Translations under genes and position numbers: made by a program
Notes under the pieces: model-generated
What the model saw: the letters and a program-made list of their open reading frames with translations, nothing else
What the model was told of the DNA's origin: nothing
The model's database searches: none
Part shown: in pieces, positions 1-6,810 of the stretch
Layout of the letters: each line of letters starts with the position of its first letter
Numbering within the stretch: the first letter of the stretch is position 1
From: Fen-1258 sp964595365
GTDB lineage: Bacteria > Bacteroidota > Ignavibacteria > Ignavibacteriales > Melioribacteraceae
DNA: 10,607 nt
Assembly (NCBI GenBank): GCA_964595365.1
Contig: CAZQQC010000102.1
Span: 1-10,607, forward strand
Direction of reading: 5' to 3'

Positions 1-1155
1 GCGTTAACAGAACTCTATCTTGGAAACGAAGAGTTGGTAATTTACTATTTGCGCGATGTGCTGCAGTACGATGTTCACCGGCTGGCTATTGCTTTACGGG
101 CAAACAATTTCGGTATGTTTAATTATTTTTTCAAAAATGCATTCTTTTTAAATGTCTTTCAAGAAAGTGAGTTCGGTAAAGCTTTCAACTCAATTCGGCT
201 TGTTCTTGCCGAGCACGGCACATACGATGAAAATTTGCTCTCCGGTTTCAAAAATAATCTTGAAAAAATTAGGAATAAGAATCTTGATGAATACCTCGAC
301 GAAGAAATTAAAAAGTCATTCGATTTCTTCGATAAAATATTTTCTACATATTCTACTTCGAAAAACACTTTGTTTTATGCAACCTATCCCGAGATTAAGA
401 AAAGAATAGATGAACTGTTGGAAAAAATAATTTCAAAGATTAAAGAAAGTTTTTATAGCCGTGTTAAGGAAAAGCTGCAAGGGTTTGATACCGCCATAAA
501 AGAAAACCTGGATGCTGAAAAACATCTTGTCGGGGAACTTGAAAATTTCAGAACAAGAACTAAAGAGAACCTGGCAGATACTATTCAAAAAATAAACGAA
601 AATTTTGATTGTGAAGCACTCGCAATTGAAGAAAGAATAAATGAATTGCCCAATATAGATCGTTATAATCCCCGTGTATCAATCTTTAACAACATGACAT
701 ATAATATCATAATTGCATTCATCGTGTTCTTTATAGGAGGTGTTGCAGGATATTCCAATCGTGCAGTTGGAGACTCTTCGGAATTTAATTCGACCTTCAT
801 ATACCTCCTGGTTTCCGGCTCAAAGTGGGGTGCAATAAGTTTTCTTGTGGGAGTGGTTATTTCTCTTCTAATTTCCTGCGTAGTTGTTGTTGAACGTTAT
901 GATGTTAAACTGAAGCTGCAGAAAAGGCTTCAGTATCTAAAAACTGAAAAGGAGATGCTGATTGCCGAGACAAGAAAAAGCTTTGCTCACAAAGAAAAAA
1001 TAATGTCGGAAAATATAAGCGGAAGCCTTGCCCAGCACAAAAATCGTGTTGAAGAGTTAAAACAATTGCGAAACGCGAGCGAAACTGAAATGATGAACGA
1101 AGCTAACCAAAAAATAGAAGAGATGACCAAAGACATAGTTATAATGCTTCAGTAA
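1..1155 (+). CDS. Membrane-anchored coiled-coil protein of unknown function (5' end missing)
   Basis: The frame is open from the first base of the window to a TAA at 1153-1155, so 384 residues are visible and the true start lies upstream; the TTG at 34 is only an internal codon. I do not recognise the family. The first 200 residues are charged and helical, rich in Lys and Glu, with long heptad-like stretches (about 110-210). Two hydrophobic segments follow: about 234-254 (YNIIIAFIVFFIGG...) and about 276-298 (WGAISFLVGVVISLL...), separated by a short polar loop. A second coiled coil (about 300-380) closes the protein. This gives a hairpin in the membrane with two coiled-coil arms on the same side. 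Only context (a glycosyltransferase and flagellin downstream) hints at cell-surface or motility work. The reading frame is clear; the function is unknown. Confidence 0.85.
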   Translation, partial: ALTELYLGNEELVIYYLRDVLQYDVHRLAIALRANNFGMFNYFFKNAFFLNVFQESEFGKAFNSIRLVLAEHGTYDENLLSGFKNNLEKIRNKNLDEYLDEEIKKSFDFFDKIFSTYSTSKNTLFYATYPEIKKRIDELLEKIISKIKESFYSRVKEKLQGFDTAIKENLDAEKHLVGELENFRTRTKENLADTIQKINENFDCEALAIEERINELPNIDRYNPRVSIFNNMTYNIIIAFIVFFIGGVAGYSNRAVGDSSEFNSTFIYLLVSGSKWGAISFLVGVVISLLISCVVVVERYDVKLKLQKRLQYLKTEKEMLIAETRKSFAHKEKIMSENISGSLAQHKNRVEELKQLRNASETEMMNEANQKIEEMTKDIVIMLQ

Positions 1156-1469
1156 AATGACTGGTTAATAATAGCCAATCGAATAATAAGCCGCATAACC
1201 CCCCATAAAATTATTTCTACATGTGTGTTTTGAGATGGTATAAAAAATGCGGTAGTGTTAAAAATAATCTGGAGTTCGGAAGAACAGTACTGCCCGGTTT
1301 GTATTGGGACAGATACTTGAAGAAAAAATTGGTAAATGCACCAAAGGAAAAAATACACAGATGCAGATTTGATTTTGAAACAATGCTTCAACAACAGAGG
1401 TTGTAACCGTGATCTTCCGAACAGAAAGAAAAACTTGAAACAATTATCAATTAAATAAGGATTGCCGGA
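1156..1469. other. Intergenic gap, no convincing gene
   Basis: This 314-base gap is AT-rich. A 61-codon frame (1221-1406) starts at an ATG with no ribosome binding site in front and gives a Cys/Trp/Lys-rich product I cannot place; frames on the opposite strand overlap it and look no better. I see no terminator hairpin after the upstream gene and no clear promoter. The only supported element is the ribosome binding site of the next gene (AAGGA around 1457-1461). Confidence 0.55.
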
Positions 1470-2996
1470 ATGTCATTAACTCTTTCTATGATTGTGAAAA
1501 ATGAGGAGAAGCATCTTAAAGAATGTCTGGAGTCGGTGAAAAATGTGGTGGATGAAATAATAATAGTAGATACCGGCTCAACCGATGCTACGGCTGAGAT
1601 TGCCAAAAGTTATGGAGCTGCTGTTTATAATTTTGAATGGATAAATGATTTTTCTGCCGCACGCAACTTTGCCTTAAACAAATCTTCCAGCGACTGGATA
1701 CTGTACCTTGATGCAGATGAAAGACTGGACGCAAATTCGATTCAAGAGATAAAACAGATAACGGGAGTAAAACAAAGGATCGGATATTACTGCACTATTC
1801 TGAGCATCGATAAAGAGAACAGCAGGGATAATTATATTCGTTACGTCAGACTATTTGCAAATTATCCCGGTATTATGTTCTATGGTAAAGTGCATGAGCA
1901 AATCGAGCAGTCGCTTTTGAATGAAGGTCTTGCCCTTATTCAATCTAAAGTTTTGATAAAACATGTTGGTTATAATGTACCGACCGAAGAAAAACAATTG
2001 AAGGCGAAACGGAATTTGTTTCTGCTATTGGAAGAGTACGAACTAAGTAAATCCGCTTATCATGCATTCCAGCTCGGGTTAACATATAGTGTTCTTAGAG
2101 ACAGTGAGAACGCAACAAAATATTTTTTGGCTGCAGCCGAATCCGGCAAACTGGACCGGCAGTATAGAGCACAATGCTATACATCTCTTGCTTTGATCGC
2201 GCAGAAGAATCACAAAATATTGGATGCCGAAAAATATATTCACTACTCGATTAAGATTGATGATAGGCAGCCGTTTGCTCACATGCTTGCATCTAAAATT
2301 GCTTTAAGAAAAGGTGAATTGATAATTGCAGAAGAAAGATGCAAAAGAGCTTATTTACTGAATCAAGAACTTCTAAACAAAAGCACATATTATTCATTTT
2401 CAATTCTGCTTGATGTGGAGGAAGTTGTTTATTACGGTCTTACCCTCTCGATGCAAAACAGAAACAACGCGAACTTTCAATTCTATCAGAACGAGTTATT
2501 CTCTTATAATAAGAAAAAAGGGGGGCAGGGTGGAGTAAAAAAATATGATGTACTCAATAAACTTTTCTCTAATTATTCTTTCACACAGGAAGAGATCGAA
2601 TTAATTCCACAAATGACAAATGGAAACAATCTTAACTTTTTCATTTTAATGTTAGACAATAATCCTTACAAGCAGCATGTTATTATGATTGTTGAAAAAA
2701 TAAAAATGAAGTTTCCGGACTCGACAGATATCCAGAAGCTATATGCAAAAACGCTTGATGAGTTAGGCAAGGTAGAAGAAGCTACTTTAGTGCTTGAAAA
2801 ATTAGCCGGCAAAGCAGACAACGACCCGGCAATTTTTTTCTATTTGATTTCTTTTTATTTGAAACAAGGTCAAGACGAGAAAATTAAGCCGATTGTTTTG
2901 TTACTTGAAAAGAAGTTTTCTCATATAACCGATGTTATGACAAGGGTAAGGACACTCAAGCGCAAATTATTAATGTTAACTAAGGTGCCTCTTTAG
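1470..2996 (+). CDS. Family 2 glycosyltransferase with C-terminal TPR repeats
   Basis: A 508-residue protein likely to transfer a sugar from a nucleotide-sugar donor, acting in the cytoplasm. The N-terminal GT-A domain (about 1-180) opens with the family 2 signature SLTLSMIVKNEEKHL, has the VDTGSTD loop (34-39) for the nucleotide, and the metal-binding DxD motif as D81-A-D83-E. RLFANYP and GKVHEQI (about 127-146) and HVGYN (165-169) are typical of this TPR-linked subgroup. From about 195 helical TPR-like repeats follow (about 197-300 and 420-490), usually used to hold a protein acceptor. ATG 1470 is chosen because AAGGA lies about 8 bases upstream and the GT fold begins directly. It sits 215 bases before flagellin, which suggests flagellin glycosylation, though it has its own transcription context. 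An A6G6 tract (2514-2525) interrupts the linker. GT assignment is firm; the acceptor is inferred. Confidence 0.9.
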   Translation: MSLTLSMIVKNEEKHLKECLESVKNVVDEIIIVDTGSTDATAEIAKSYGAAVYNFEWINDFSAARNFALNKSSSDWILYLDADERLDANSIQEIKQITGVKQRIGYYCTILSIDKENSRDNYIRYVRLFANYPGIMFYGKVHEQIEQSLLNEGLALIQSKVLIKHVGYNVPTEEKQLKAKRNLFLLLEEYELSKSAYHAFQLGLTYSVLRDSENATKYFLAAAESGKLDRQYRAQCYTSLALIAQKNHKILDAEKYIHYSIKIDDRQPFAHMLASKIALRKGELIIAEERCKRAYLLNQELLNKSTYYSFSILLDVEEVVYYGLTLSMQNRNNANFQFYQNELFSYNKKKGGQGGVKKYDVLNKLFSNYSFTQEEIELIPQMTNGNNLNFFILMLDNNPYKQHVIMIVEKIKMKFPDSTDIQKLYAKTLDELGKVEEATLVLEKLAGKADNDPAIFFYLISFYLKQGQDEKIKPIVLLLEKKFSHITDVMTRVRTLKRKLLMLTKVPL

Positions 2997-3099
2997 CATT
3001 CATTTTATAAAAGCCCTCACTACGGTCCGGTTGTTATAAGTGTAAAAAAGATAATACAATTTTGAGAAATAGAAACAAGCGGATAGTACCGCGAAGCTC
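2997..3099. other. Gap between glycosyltransferase and flagellin promoter
   Basis: No gene and no good intrinsic terminator were seen after the glycosyltransferase stop codon. A small GCGG/CCGC inverted repeat (3079-3092, 4-bp arms) lies just upstream of the flagellin -35 box, but it is too short to call. Confidence 0.4.
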
Positions 3100-3126
3100 T
3101 AAACATTCTTTTAATGCCTCCGATAA
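3100..3126 (+). promoter_or_regulatory. Sigma-28 (FliA-type) promoter of flagellin
   Basis: The sequence reads TAAACATT, then exactly 11 bases, then TCCGATAA. The established sigma-28 consensus is TAAAGTTT-N11-GCCGATAA: the -10 matches at 7 of 8 positions, the -35 keeps the core TAAA, and the spacing is exact. It is intergenic and upstream of flagellin, where class III flagellar promoters belong. Transcription would start near 3133, giving a leader of roughly 80 bases. Confidence 0.85.
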
Positions 3127-3161
3127 TATAACTGAGAATTAAATCTCTTAATTAAATAAAG

Positions 3162-3181
3162 ACTAAGCATGGAAGCTTAGT
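3162..3181 (+). promoter_or_regulatory. Hairpin in the flagellin mRNA leader
   Basis: ACTAAGC (3162-3168) pairs perfectly with GCTTAGT (3175-3181) around a 6-base loop. It lies 19 bases upstream of the GGAGGT ribosome binding site (3201-3206) and downstream of the predicted transcription start, so it would form in the mRNA. It could stabilise an abundant transcript or tune translation; the sequence alone does not decide. Confidence 0.5.
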
Positions 3182-3211
3182 TAAACAAACACAAACACAC
3201 GGAGGTATATC

Positions 3212-4000
3212 ATGGCTTTCTCGGTTAACACCAATCTCGGAGCTCTTCAGGCTTATAATGCATTAGTAAAAGTTACTGCCGAAACGCAAAAAGCTCAATT
3301 ACGTCTTGCTACCACAAAAAGAATTAATAACGTAGCAGACGACACTTCGGGCTGGAACGTAGGCAAGAAACTTGAAGCATCTAATTTGCAGATGAAATCG
3401 CAATTATCAAACATTTCATCCGCTCAGAACTTCTTGTCAACTGCAGAATCTGCTCTTCAACAGGTTTATGACAAGCTTAATCAGGTTGTAGCAAAACAAG
3501 AAGACTATAAAGATCCGTTGAAAGATAAGACGGCACTTCAAAATGATGTTAAAACTCTTGCAGATGAAATTAATTCCATTCTTACCAACACTAAGATTAA
3601 TGGTGCTGATTTGTTAGCAAGCGCCAGCAATTCGTTTGGTGCAGGTGCAACAGCCGTTACAGTTAACATTGGCGCACAGCTTGGAGATAATACCACCACA
3701 TTGACAGCTCTGCAAGCCGGTAATTCTACATCAATGACAACCGATATTACGACATTCCAGACAAATGTAAGAACGGCTCTTACATACATCGGTAATTCAA
3801 CGCAGACTTTCAATTCCCGTCAAGATTTCTTAACTGCATCAGTTGCCAACAACACAGCATTAATTTCACAATTGTTTGATGCTGATATGGCTGCCGAGCA
3901 GTTGAACGCAACCAAGGGACAGATTTCGGGTCAAATAGCAACAGCTATGTTATCACAAATGAATTCGGCTCCACAACAACTCTTATCACTCTTCCGTTAA
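3212..4000 (+). CDS. fliC: Flagellin, filament subunit (short form)
   Basis: A 262-residue flagellin, the secreted subunit of the flagellar filament. The N-terminal D0/D1 coil begins FSVNTNLGALQAYNAL and contains RLATTKRINNVADDTSG (31-47), the counterpart of the usual LSSGxRINxAxDDAAG. The C-terminal coil has LFDADMAAEQ (221-230) and ends with NSAPQQLLSLFR, the typical export and assembly end. The middle (about 136-178) is short, with about one third Ser/Thr, and replaces the variable outer domains; the protein has no cysteine. At 262 residues it is near the lower end for flagellins. GGAGGT at 3201-3206 sits 5 bases before the ATG, consistent with very high expression. A sigma-28 promoter precedes it and a terminator follows, so it is probably mostly monocistronic. 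The Ser/Thr-rich segment is a plausible O-glycosylation area, given the neighbouring glycosyltransferase. Confidence 0.96.
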   Translation: MAFSVNTNLGALQAYNALVKVTAETQKAQLRLATTKRINNVADDTSGWNVGKKLEASNLQMKSQLSNISSAQNFLSTAESALQQVYDKLNQVVAKQEDYKDPLKDKTALQNDVKTLADEINSILTNTKINGADLLASASNSFGAGATAVTVNIGAQLGDNTTTLTALQAGNSTSMTTDITTFQTNVRTALTYIGNSTQTFNSRQDFLTASVANNTALISQLFDADMAAEQLNATKGQISGQIATAMLSQMNSAPQQLLSLFR

Positions 4001-4014
4001 TGGAGAGCGGTTTA

Positions 4015-4044
4015 GCCCCCGGTTTTATATCGGGGGCATTTATT
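4015..4044 (+). terminator. Intrinsic terminator after flagellin
   Basis: GCCCCCG (4015-4021) and CGGGGGC (4031-4037) form a perfect 7-bp GC stem with a 9-base loop, followed by a T-rich ATTTATT tail. It begins 14 bases after the flagellin stop codon. It would separate the abundant flagellin mRNA from the fliS-fliD genes, perhaps with some readthrough. Confidence 0.85.
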
Positions 4045-4067
4045 AATTTATAACGAGGTTACCAAAT

Positions 4068-4406
4068 ATGCATACTGCTATGGCAACATATTCCCGCAAA
4101 GAAAAGATCAATCAATATTTAATTAATCAGATTTCAACTTCAACGCCCGAACAACTGATTTTAATGTTGTATGATTTTGCTATTTCAAGCTGTCTGAAAC
4201 AGGATATGTTGAAGACCAACGATGCTTTGCAAGTTCTGATCAACTCACTCAATTTTGAAGACACGAGGGCAAAAGAAATTTCCGTTGGTCTGTTAAATCT
4301 TTATATTTTTTGTCAGCATCAAATGCGCAAGAAAAATTTTCAAGCCGTTCAAAAAATTTTAAGTGAACTTAGAGAAACATGGCAAACGGCTTTGCGAAAG
4401 AGGTAA
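4068..4406 (+). CDS. fliS: FliS, flagellin export chaperone
   Basis: A 112-residue helical protein that in the FliS family binds the C-terminal coil of flagellin in the cytoplasm, stops early polymerisation and hands it to the export gate. The conserved start of helix 1 is clear: TSTPEQLILMLYDFAI (about 24-39), followed by INSLNF and the LLNLYIFCQHQM segment matching the usual LxxLYxYM, then a last helix ending LRETWQTAL. It is shorter than the usual 125-140 residues, mainly in the inter-helix loops and the tail. The start at 4068 is preferred over the ATG at 4080 because GAGGT (4055-4059) lies 8 bases upstream. fliD follows after 4 bases, with its ribosome binding site overlapping the fliS end, so the two are translated together. 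Confidence 0.9.
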   Translation: MHTAMATYSRKEKINQYLINQISTSTPEQLILMLYDFAISSCLKQDMLKTNDALQVLINSLNFEDTRAKEISVGLLNLYIFCQHQMRKKNFQAVQKILSELRETWQTALRKR

Positions 4407-4410
4407 TAGC

Positions 4411-6186
4411 ATGGCGTATGATCTTTTAACCACGTCGGGCATAAATAGTCTCATAAGTACATACATCAACTCCGAGACGAACAATAAAATTACACCGCTC
4501 AACACAAGGAAGACTCGCTATCAGGATCTGGATGCAGCGTATGTGACTGTGAGCGGAAAACTTAACACGCTGAATTCTCTTCTTTCTACGCTGAAGGTGA
4601 CGGGAACTTCCTCGGCTTTTTTAGATAAATCATCAACATCATCGAATGAAAATTTTGTTTCGGCTGCCATTTCCGGTACAGCGCTTGCCGGAAGTTATTC
4701 GATGCGCGTTAATCAACTAGCTCAAAATGATTTAGTGTTGTCTGAAGATCCGGCTTCAACTTCAAATAATGCTGTAATAACTGCCGCCGGTACACACAAT
4801 TTTGTAATAACGGCGGGGGACGGCGCTGGCGGTACTTTGACAAGCAATGTGTCGGTTGTGTTTAATACAACAGATTTTGTGAACGGCGCAATTACGAACG
4901 CCAGCCTAATGTCAAAAATTGCCGGCGTAATTAATAACGATACAGCAGTTGTGAGTTCTGCTTCGGTAACGGGATCGACAGCAAGCAGCGGTTCATTCAC
5001 AGTGGATCTCGGAGGAACAAAGACAACAATTAATTACACTGCCGGTACATACAGTGCGGTAATGGATAATATTGTTACCCAGCTCAACGCAATTCAGGGG
5101 ATCTCCGCGCAAAAAATAATTAACGGTTCAAATTATCAGCTACAGATAACAGTTAACGATAATTCGAAATATATTTCTTTAAGCGGCGATACCGGTACAT
5201 TGCTTACCGAACTTGGTATTTCGAATACAAAAGAAATAAGCGCAGCAGGAATGGTTACCGCTTCGGTGTTTTCTCCCACAACATCAACATCGCAGCTTTC
5301 TTTAACTGCAAAGAAGTCGGGTTATGATTACCGGATTCTGTCGTTAACAGATGAAGCTGGGAGTCAGGCGCTTGCTTCAGTTGGTTTGAACCTGGGTGCT
5401 ACACGCCAAAGTTTTGTGCAGAATGCCGGTCTTGACACTCCGGGTTATGTTTATGCAACAACGCAGCTTAATGCAAAGCTGCAGTTCAACGGAATTAATG
5501 TTGAAAGGAACAGCAATGTTATTACCGATTTGGTTTCCAACGTTACGCTAAATCTGAAATCGGTAATGCAAGCTACAGATCCTACTGTAAACGTTACCGT
5601 TCAAAACGATACGACAAAAATTAGAGGTAAGATTCAATCTTTCATAGATACTTTTAACGATCTATATAAATTCATTAAAAGCAAAACAGTTTCCAGCAAT
5701 GGCACAAGAGGGGTATTGGTTGGTGATTCGAATGCAACTACTCTACAAAGGACGTTGTATTCAACTACTACTTCCGATGTGGCGGGGCTCAGTACCGGTC
5801 AAATTAATTCCCTCTCTAAACTCGGAATCACTTTCGACATAAACAACGGTTTAAGCGTAACCAACCCGGCACAGCTTGATAATGCAATTTCAAGCAGCAT
5901 CGATCAGGTTGCTGCAGTATTTAATTCTACAAACGGTATCGCTACTGTTTTGTATGATAGAATAACGCCATACCTTACAGCGGCTACCGGTTATATAGAT
6001 ACGGCAAGAAATAGATTCAGCTCTGCAATTCAAAATCTTAACGACACTATTTCGTCTAAACAGGCGCGTATAAATTCCAGCGCGGACTCGCTGCGGAAAC
6101 AATACATTCAGCTTCAGTCACAGTTAAGTCAGTTACTTTCAATGCAAAGTTATTTCTCGTCAGGAAGTAGTTTGTTCGGTGGCTAA
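4411..6186 (+). CDS. fliD: FliD, flagellar filament cap (hook-associated protein 2)
   Basis: A 591-residue protein of the FliD family, which forms the cap at the filament tip and inserts flagellin subunits. The N-terminal FliD_N region shows GINSLISTYINSE and a coiled coil (about 10-60). A flagellin hook IN motif is seen about 215-270 (VMDNIVTQLNAIQGIS). The C-terminal FliD_C region (about 350-590) includes a final coiled coil (SSAIQNLNDTISSKQARI... to QSYFSSGSSLFGG). The start is ATG 4411, giving MAYDLLTTSG with GAGGT at 4400-4404; an in-frame ATG at 4363 would lie inside fliS and add 16 unrelated residues. The length is in the upper-normal range and the middle is Ser/Thr/Asn-rich, as expected of surface domains. 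It overlaps the next gene by one base (TAATG). Confidence 0.95.
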   Translation: MAYDLLTTSGINSLISTYINSETNNKITPLNTRKTRYQDLDAAYVTVSGKLNTLNSLLSTLKVTGTSSAFLDKSSTSSNENFVSAAISGTALAGSYSMRVNQLAQNDLVLSEDPASTSNNAVITAAGTHNFVITAGDGAGGTLTSNVSVVFNTTDFVNGAITNASLMSKIAGVINNDTAVVSSASVTGSTASSGSFTVDLGGTKTTINYTAGTYSAVMDNIVTQLNAIQGISAQKIINGSNYQLQITVNDNSKYISLSGDTGTLLTELGISNTKEISAAGMVTASVFSPTTSTSQLSLTAKKSGYDYRILSLTDEAGSQALASVGLNLGATRQSFVQNAGLDTPGYVYATTQLNAKLQFNGINVERNSNVITDLVSNVTLNLKSVMQATDPTVNVTVQNDTTKIRGKIQSFIDTFNDLYKFIKSKTVSSNGTRGVLVGDSNATTLQRTLYSTTTSDVAGLSTGQINSLSKLGITFDINNGLSVTNPAQLDNAISSSIDQVAAVFNSTNGIATVLYDRITPYLTAATGYIDTARNRFSSAIQNLNDTISSKQARINSSADSLRKQYIQLQSQLSQLLSMQSYFSSGSSLFGG

Positions 6187-6518
6187 TGAACACAGTAAGC
6201 TTACAGATTGAGAATCTTAATAGTCTACTTACAATTGTAGTAGAGAGTTTGGATTTGCTAACTTTTGAAAGTTTTGATACCGTTTTCCCTTCAACTGTCG
6301 AAACTATGAAGCAAATCCACAAATTAAAAGAGAGGATGATAAAGGAATTTGGATATTCGGGACTTCGTGTGTATGAAAAAGAACTTTTTCCAAAGGCTAA
6401 ACAAATTGAAGAGAAGTTCGATAATATAGTAAAGATATTTTCCATGGAAGAGAAAAGACTTGCCAAGGAATTATCAGCCATACAGCAACGAAAAAAATTA
6501 ACTTTATATAATAGGTAA
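6186..6518 (+). CDS. Small helical protein in the FliT position
   Basis: A 110-residue, almost wholly helical, charged protein. Its ATG shares one base with the fliD stop (TAATG), so it is translationally coupled to the cap gene. In many flagellar operons the gene after fliD/fliS is fliT, a roughly 100-120-residue chaperone that holds FliD; FlgN-type chaperones are of similar build. Length, helicity and position fit such a role, but I cannot see a diagnostic FliT motif. Features: an N-terminal amphipathic part (1-45, SLQIENLNSLLTIVVESLDLL), then a charged coiled coil (about 45-105) rich in Lys and Glu. There are no membrane segments, signal peptide or cysteines. The gene is real by context; the function is inferred from position. 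Confidence 0.75.
   Translation: MNTVSLQIENLNSLLTIVVESLDLLTFESFDTVFPSTVETMKQIHKLKERMIKEFGYSGLRVYEKELFPKAKQIEEKFDNIVKIFSMEEKRLAKELSAIQQRKKLTLYNR
6398..6424 (+). promoter_or_regulatory. Possible internal sigma-28 promoter before the flgM-like gene
   Basis: TAAACAAA, 11 bases, TTCGATAA: the same spacing and cores as the flagellin promoter, located inside the preceding gene and about 100 bases before the flgM-like start. A class III promoter in front of flgM is known in other bacteria. It is weak evidence because TTCGATAA also arises from ordinary Phe-Asp codons; a similar match occurs by chance at 309-335. Confidence 0.35.
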
Positions 6519-6522
6519 CTAC

Positions 6523-6774
6523 GTGGAAGTTAAAGGTGTATCTAATAATTCAGCTATAATTGGTTCAGCAAAAGTTAATAAAGCCGAAAACAATCCGGCA
6601 GCAGATCCGAGAGACAAAATTGAAATCTCGGGTGAAGCAAAAGAGCTGAATAGGAATGAATCGAACTCTCAGTGGATCGGTGCAATACGGCAAAAGGTTG
6701 CTGCGGGGTTCTATAATTCCGATGAAGTCCTTAACAAAGTTTCAGAAAAAATTTTGAAAGAATTTAAGTTTTAG
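6523..6774 (+). CDS. FlgM-like anti-sigma-28 factor candidate
   Basis: An 83-residue protein with a disordered, polar N-terminal half and a helical C-terminal half. The FlgM pattern is visible: DKIEISGEAKEL (31-42), matching the family's 'DxVxIS.xA..L', then IGAIRQKVAAGFYNSDEVLNKVSEKIL (52-78), matching 'V..iR..I..G.Y..d...vA..iL'. FlgM binds sigma-28 and is exported once the hook is finished, releasing late-gene transcription. The start is GTG 6523 with AGG at 6513-6515, 7 bases upstream and overlapping the previous stop codon; no in-frame ATG fits better. It lies in the fliS-fliD cluster beside a sigma-28-driven flagellin, which supports the call. The sequence is divergent, so the symbol is withheld. 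Confidence 0.72.
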   Translation: MEVKGVSNNSAIIGSAKVNKAENNPAADPRDKIEISGEAKELNRNESNSQWIGAIRQKVAAGFYNSDEVLNKVSEKILKEFKF

Positions 6775-6810
6775 TTAGCTTTAATACAGGTACTAAAGGG
6801 AATAAATTCC

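Noticed and set aside
34..36. TTG as start of the first gene
   Set aside because: The frame is open to the window edge and sequence upstream of the TTG continues the same protein style; the gene is simply cut.
309..335. Sigma-28-like TAAA...TTCGATAA with 11-base spacing
   Set aside because: It lies deep inside a coding region with no gene start downstream; Phe-Asp codons in AT-rich sequence produce it. Useful as a background control for the 6398 site.
1221..1406. 61-codon frame MCVLRWYKK... in the gap before the glycosyltransferase
   Set aside because: There is no ribosome binding site, the composition is odd, open frames exist on both strands across it, and no family is recognisable.
4363..4410. 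Upstream ATG for fliD inside fliS
   Set aside because: It has no ribosome binding site, and the added residues do not resemble a FliD start; ATG 4411 has GAGGT in front.
6056..6481. 141-codon reverse frame
   Set aside because: It overlaps the fliD end and the following coupled gene on the other strand, with no ribosome binding site or family signal.
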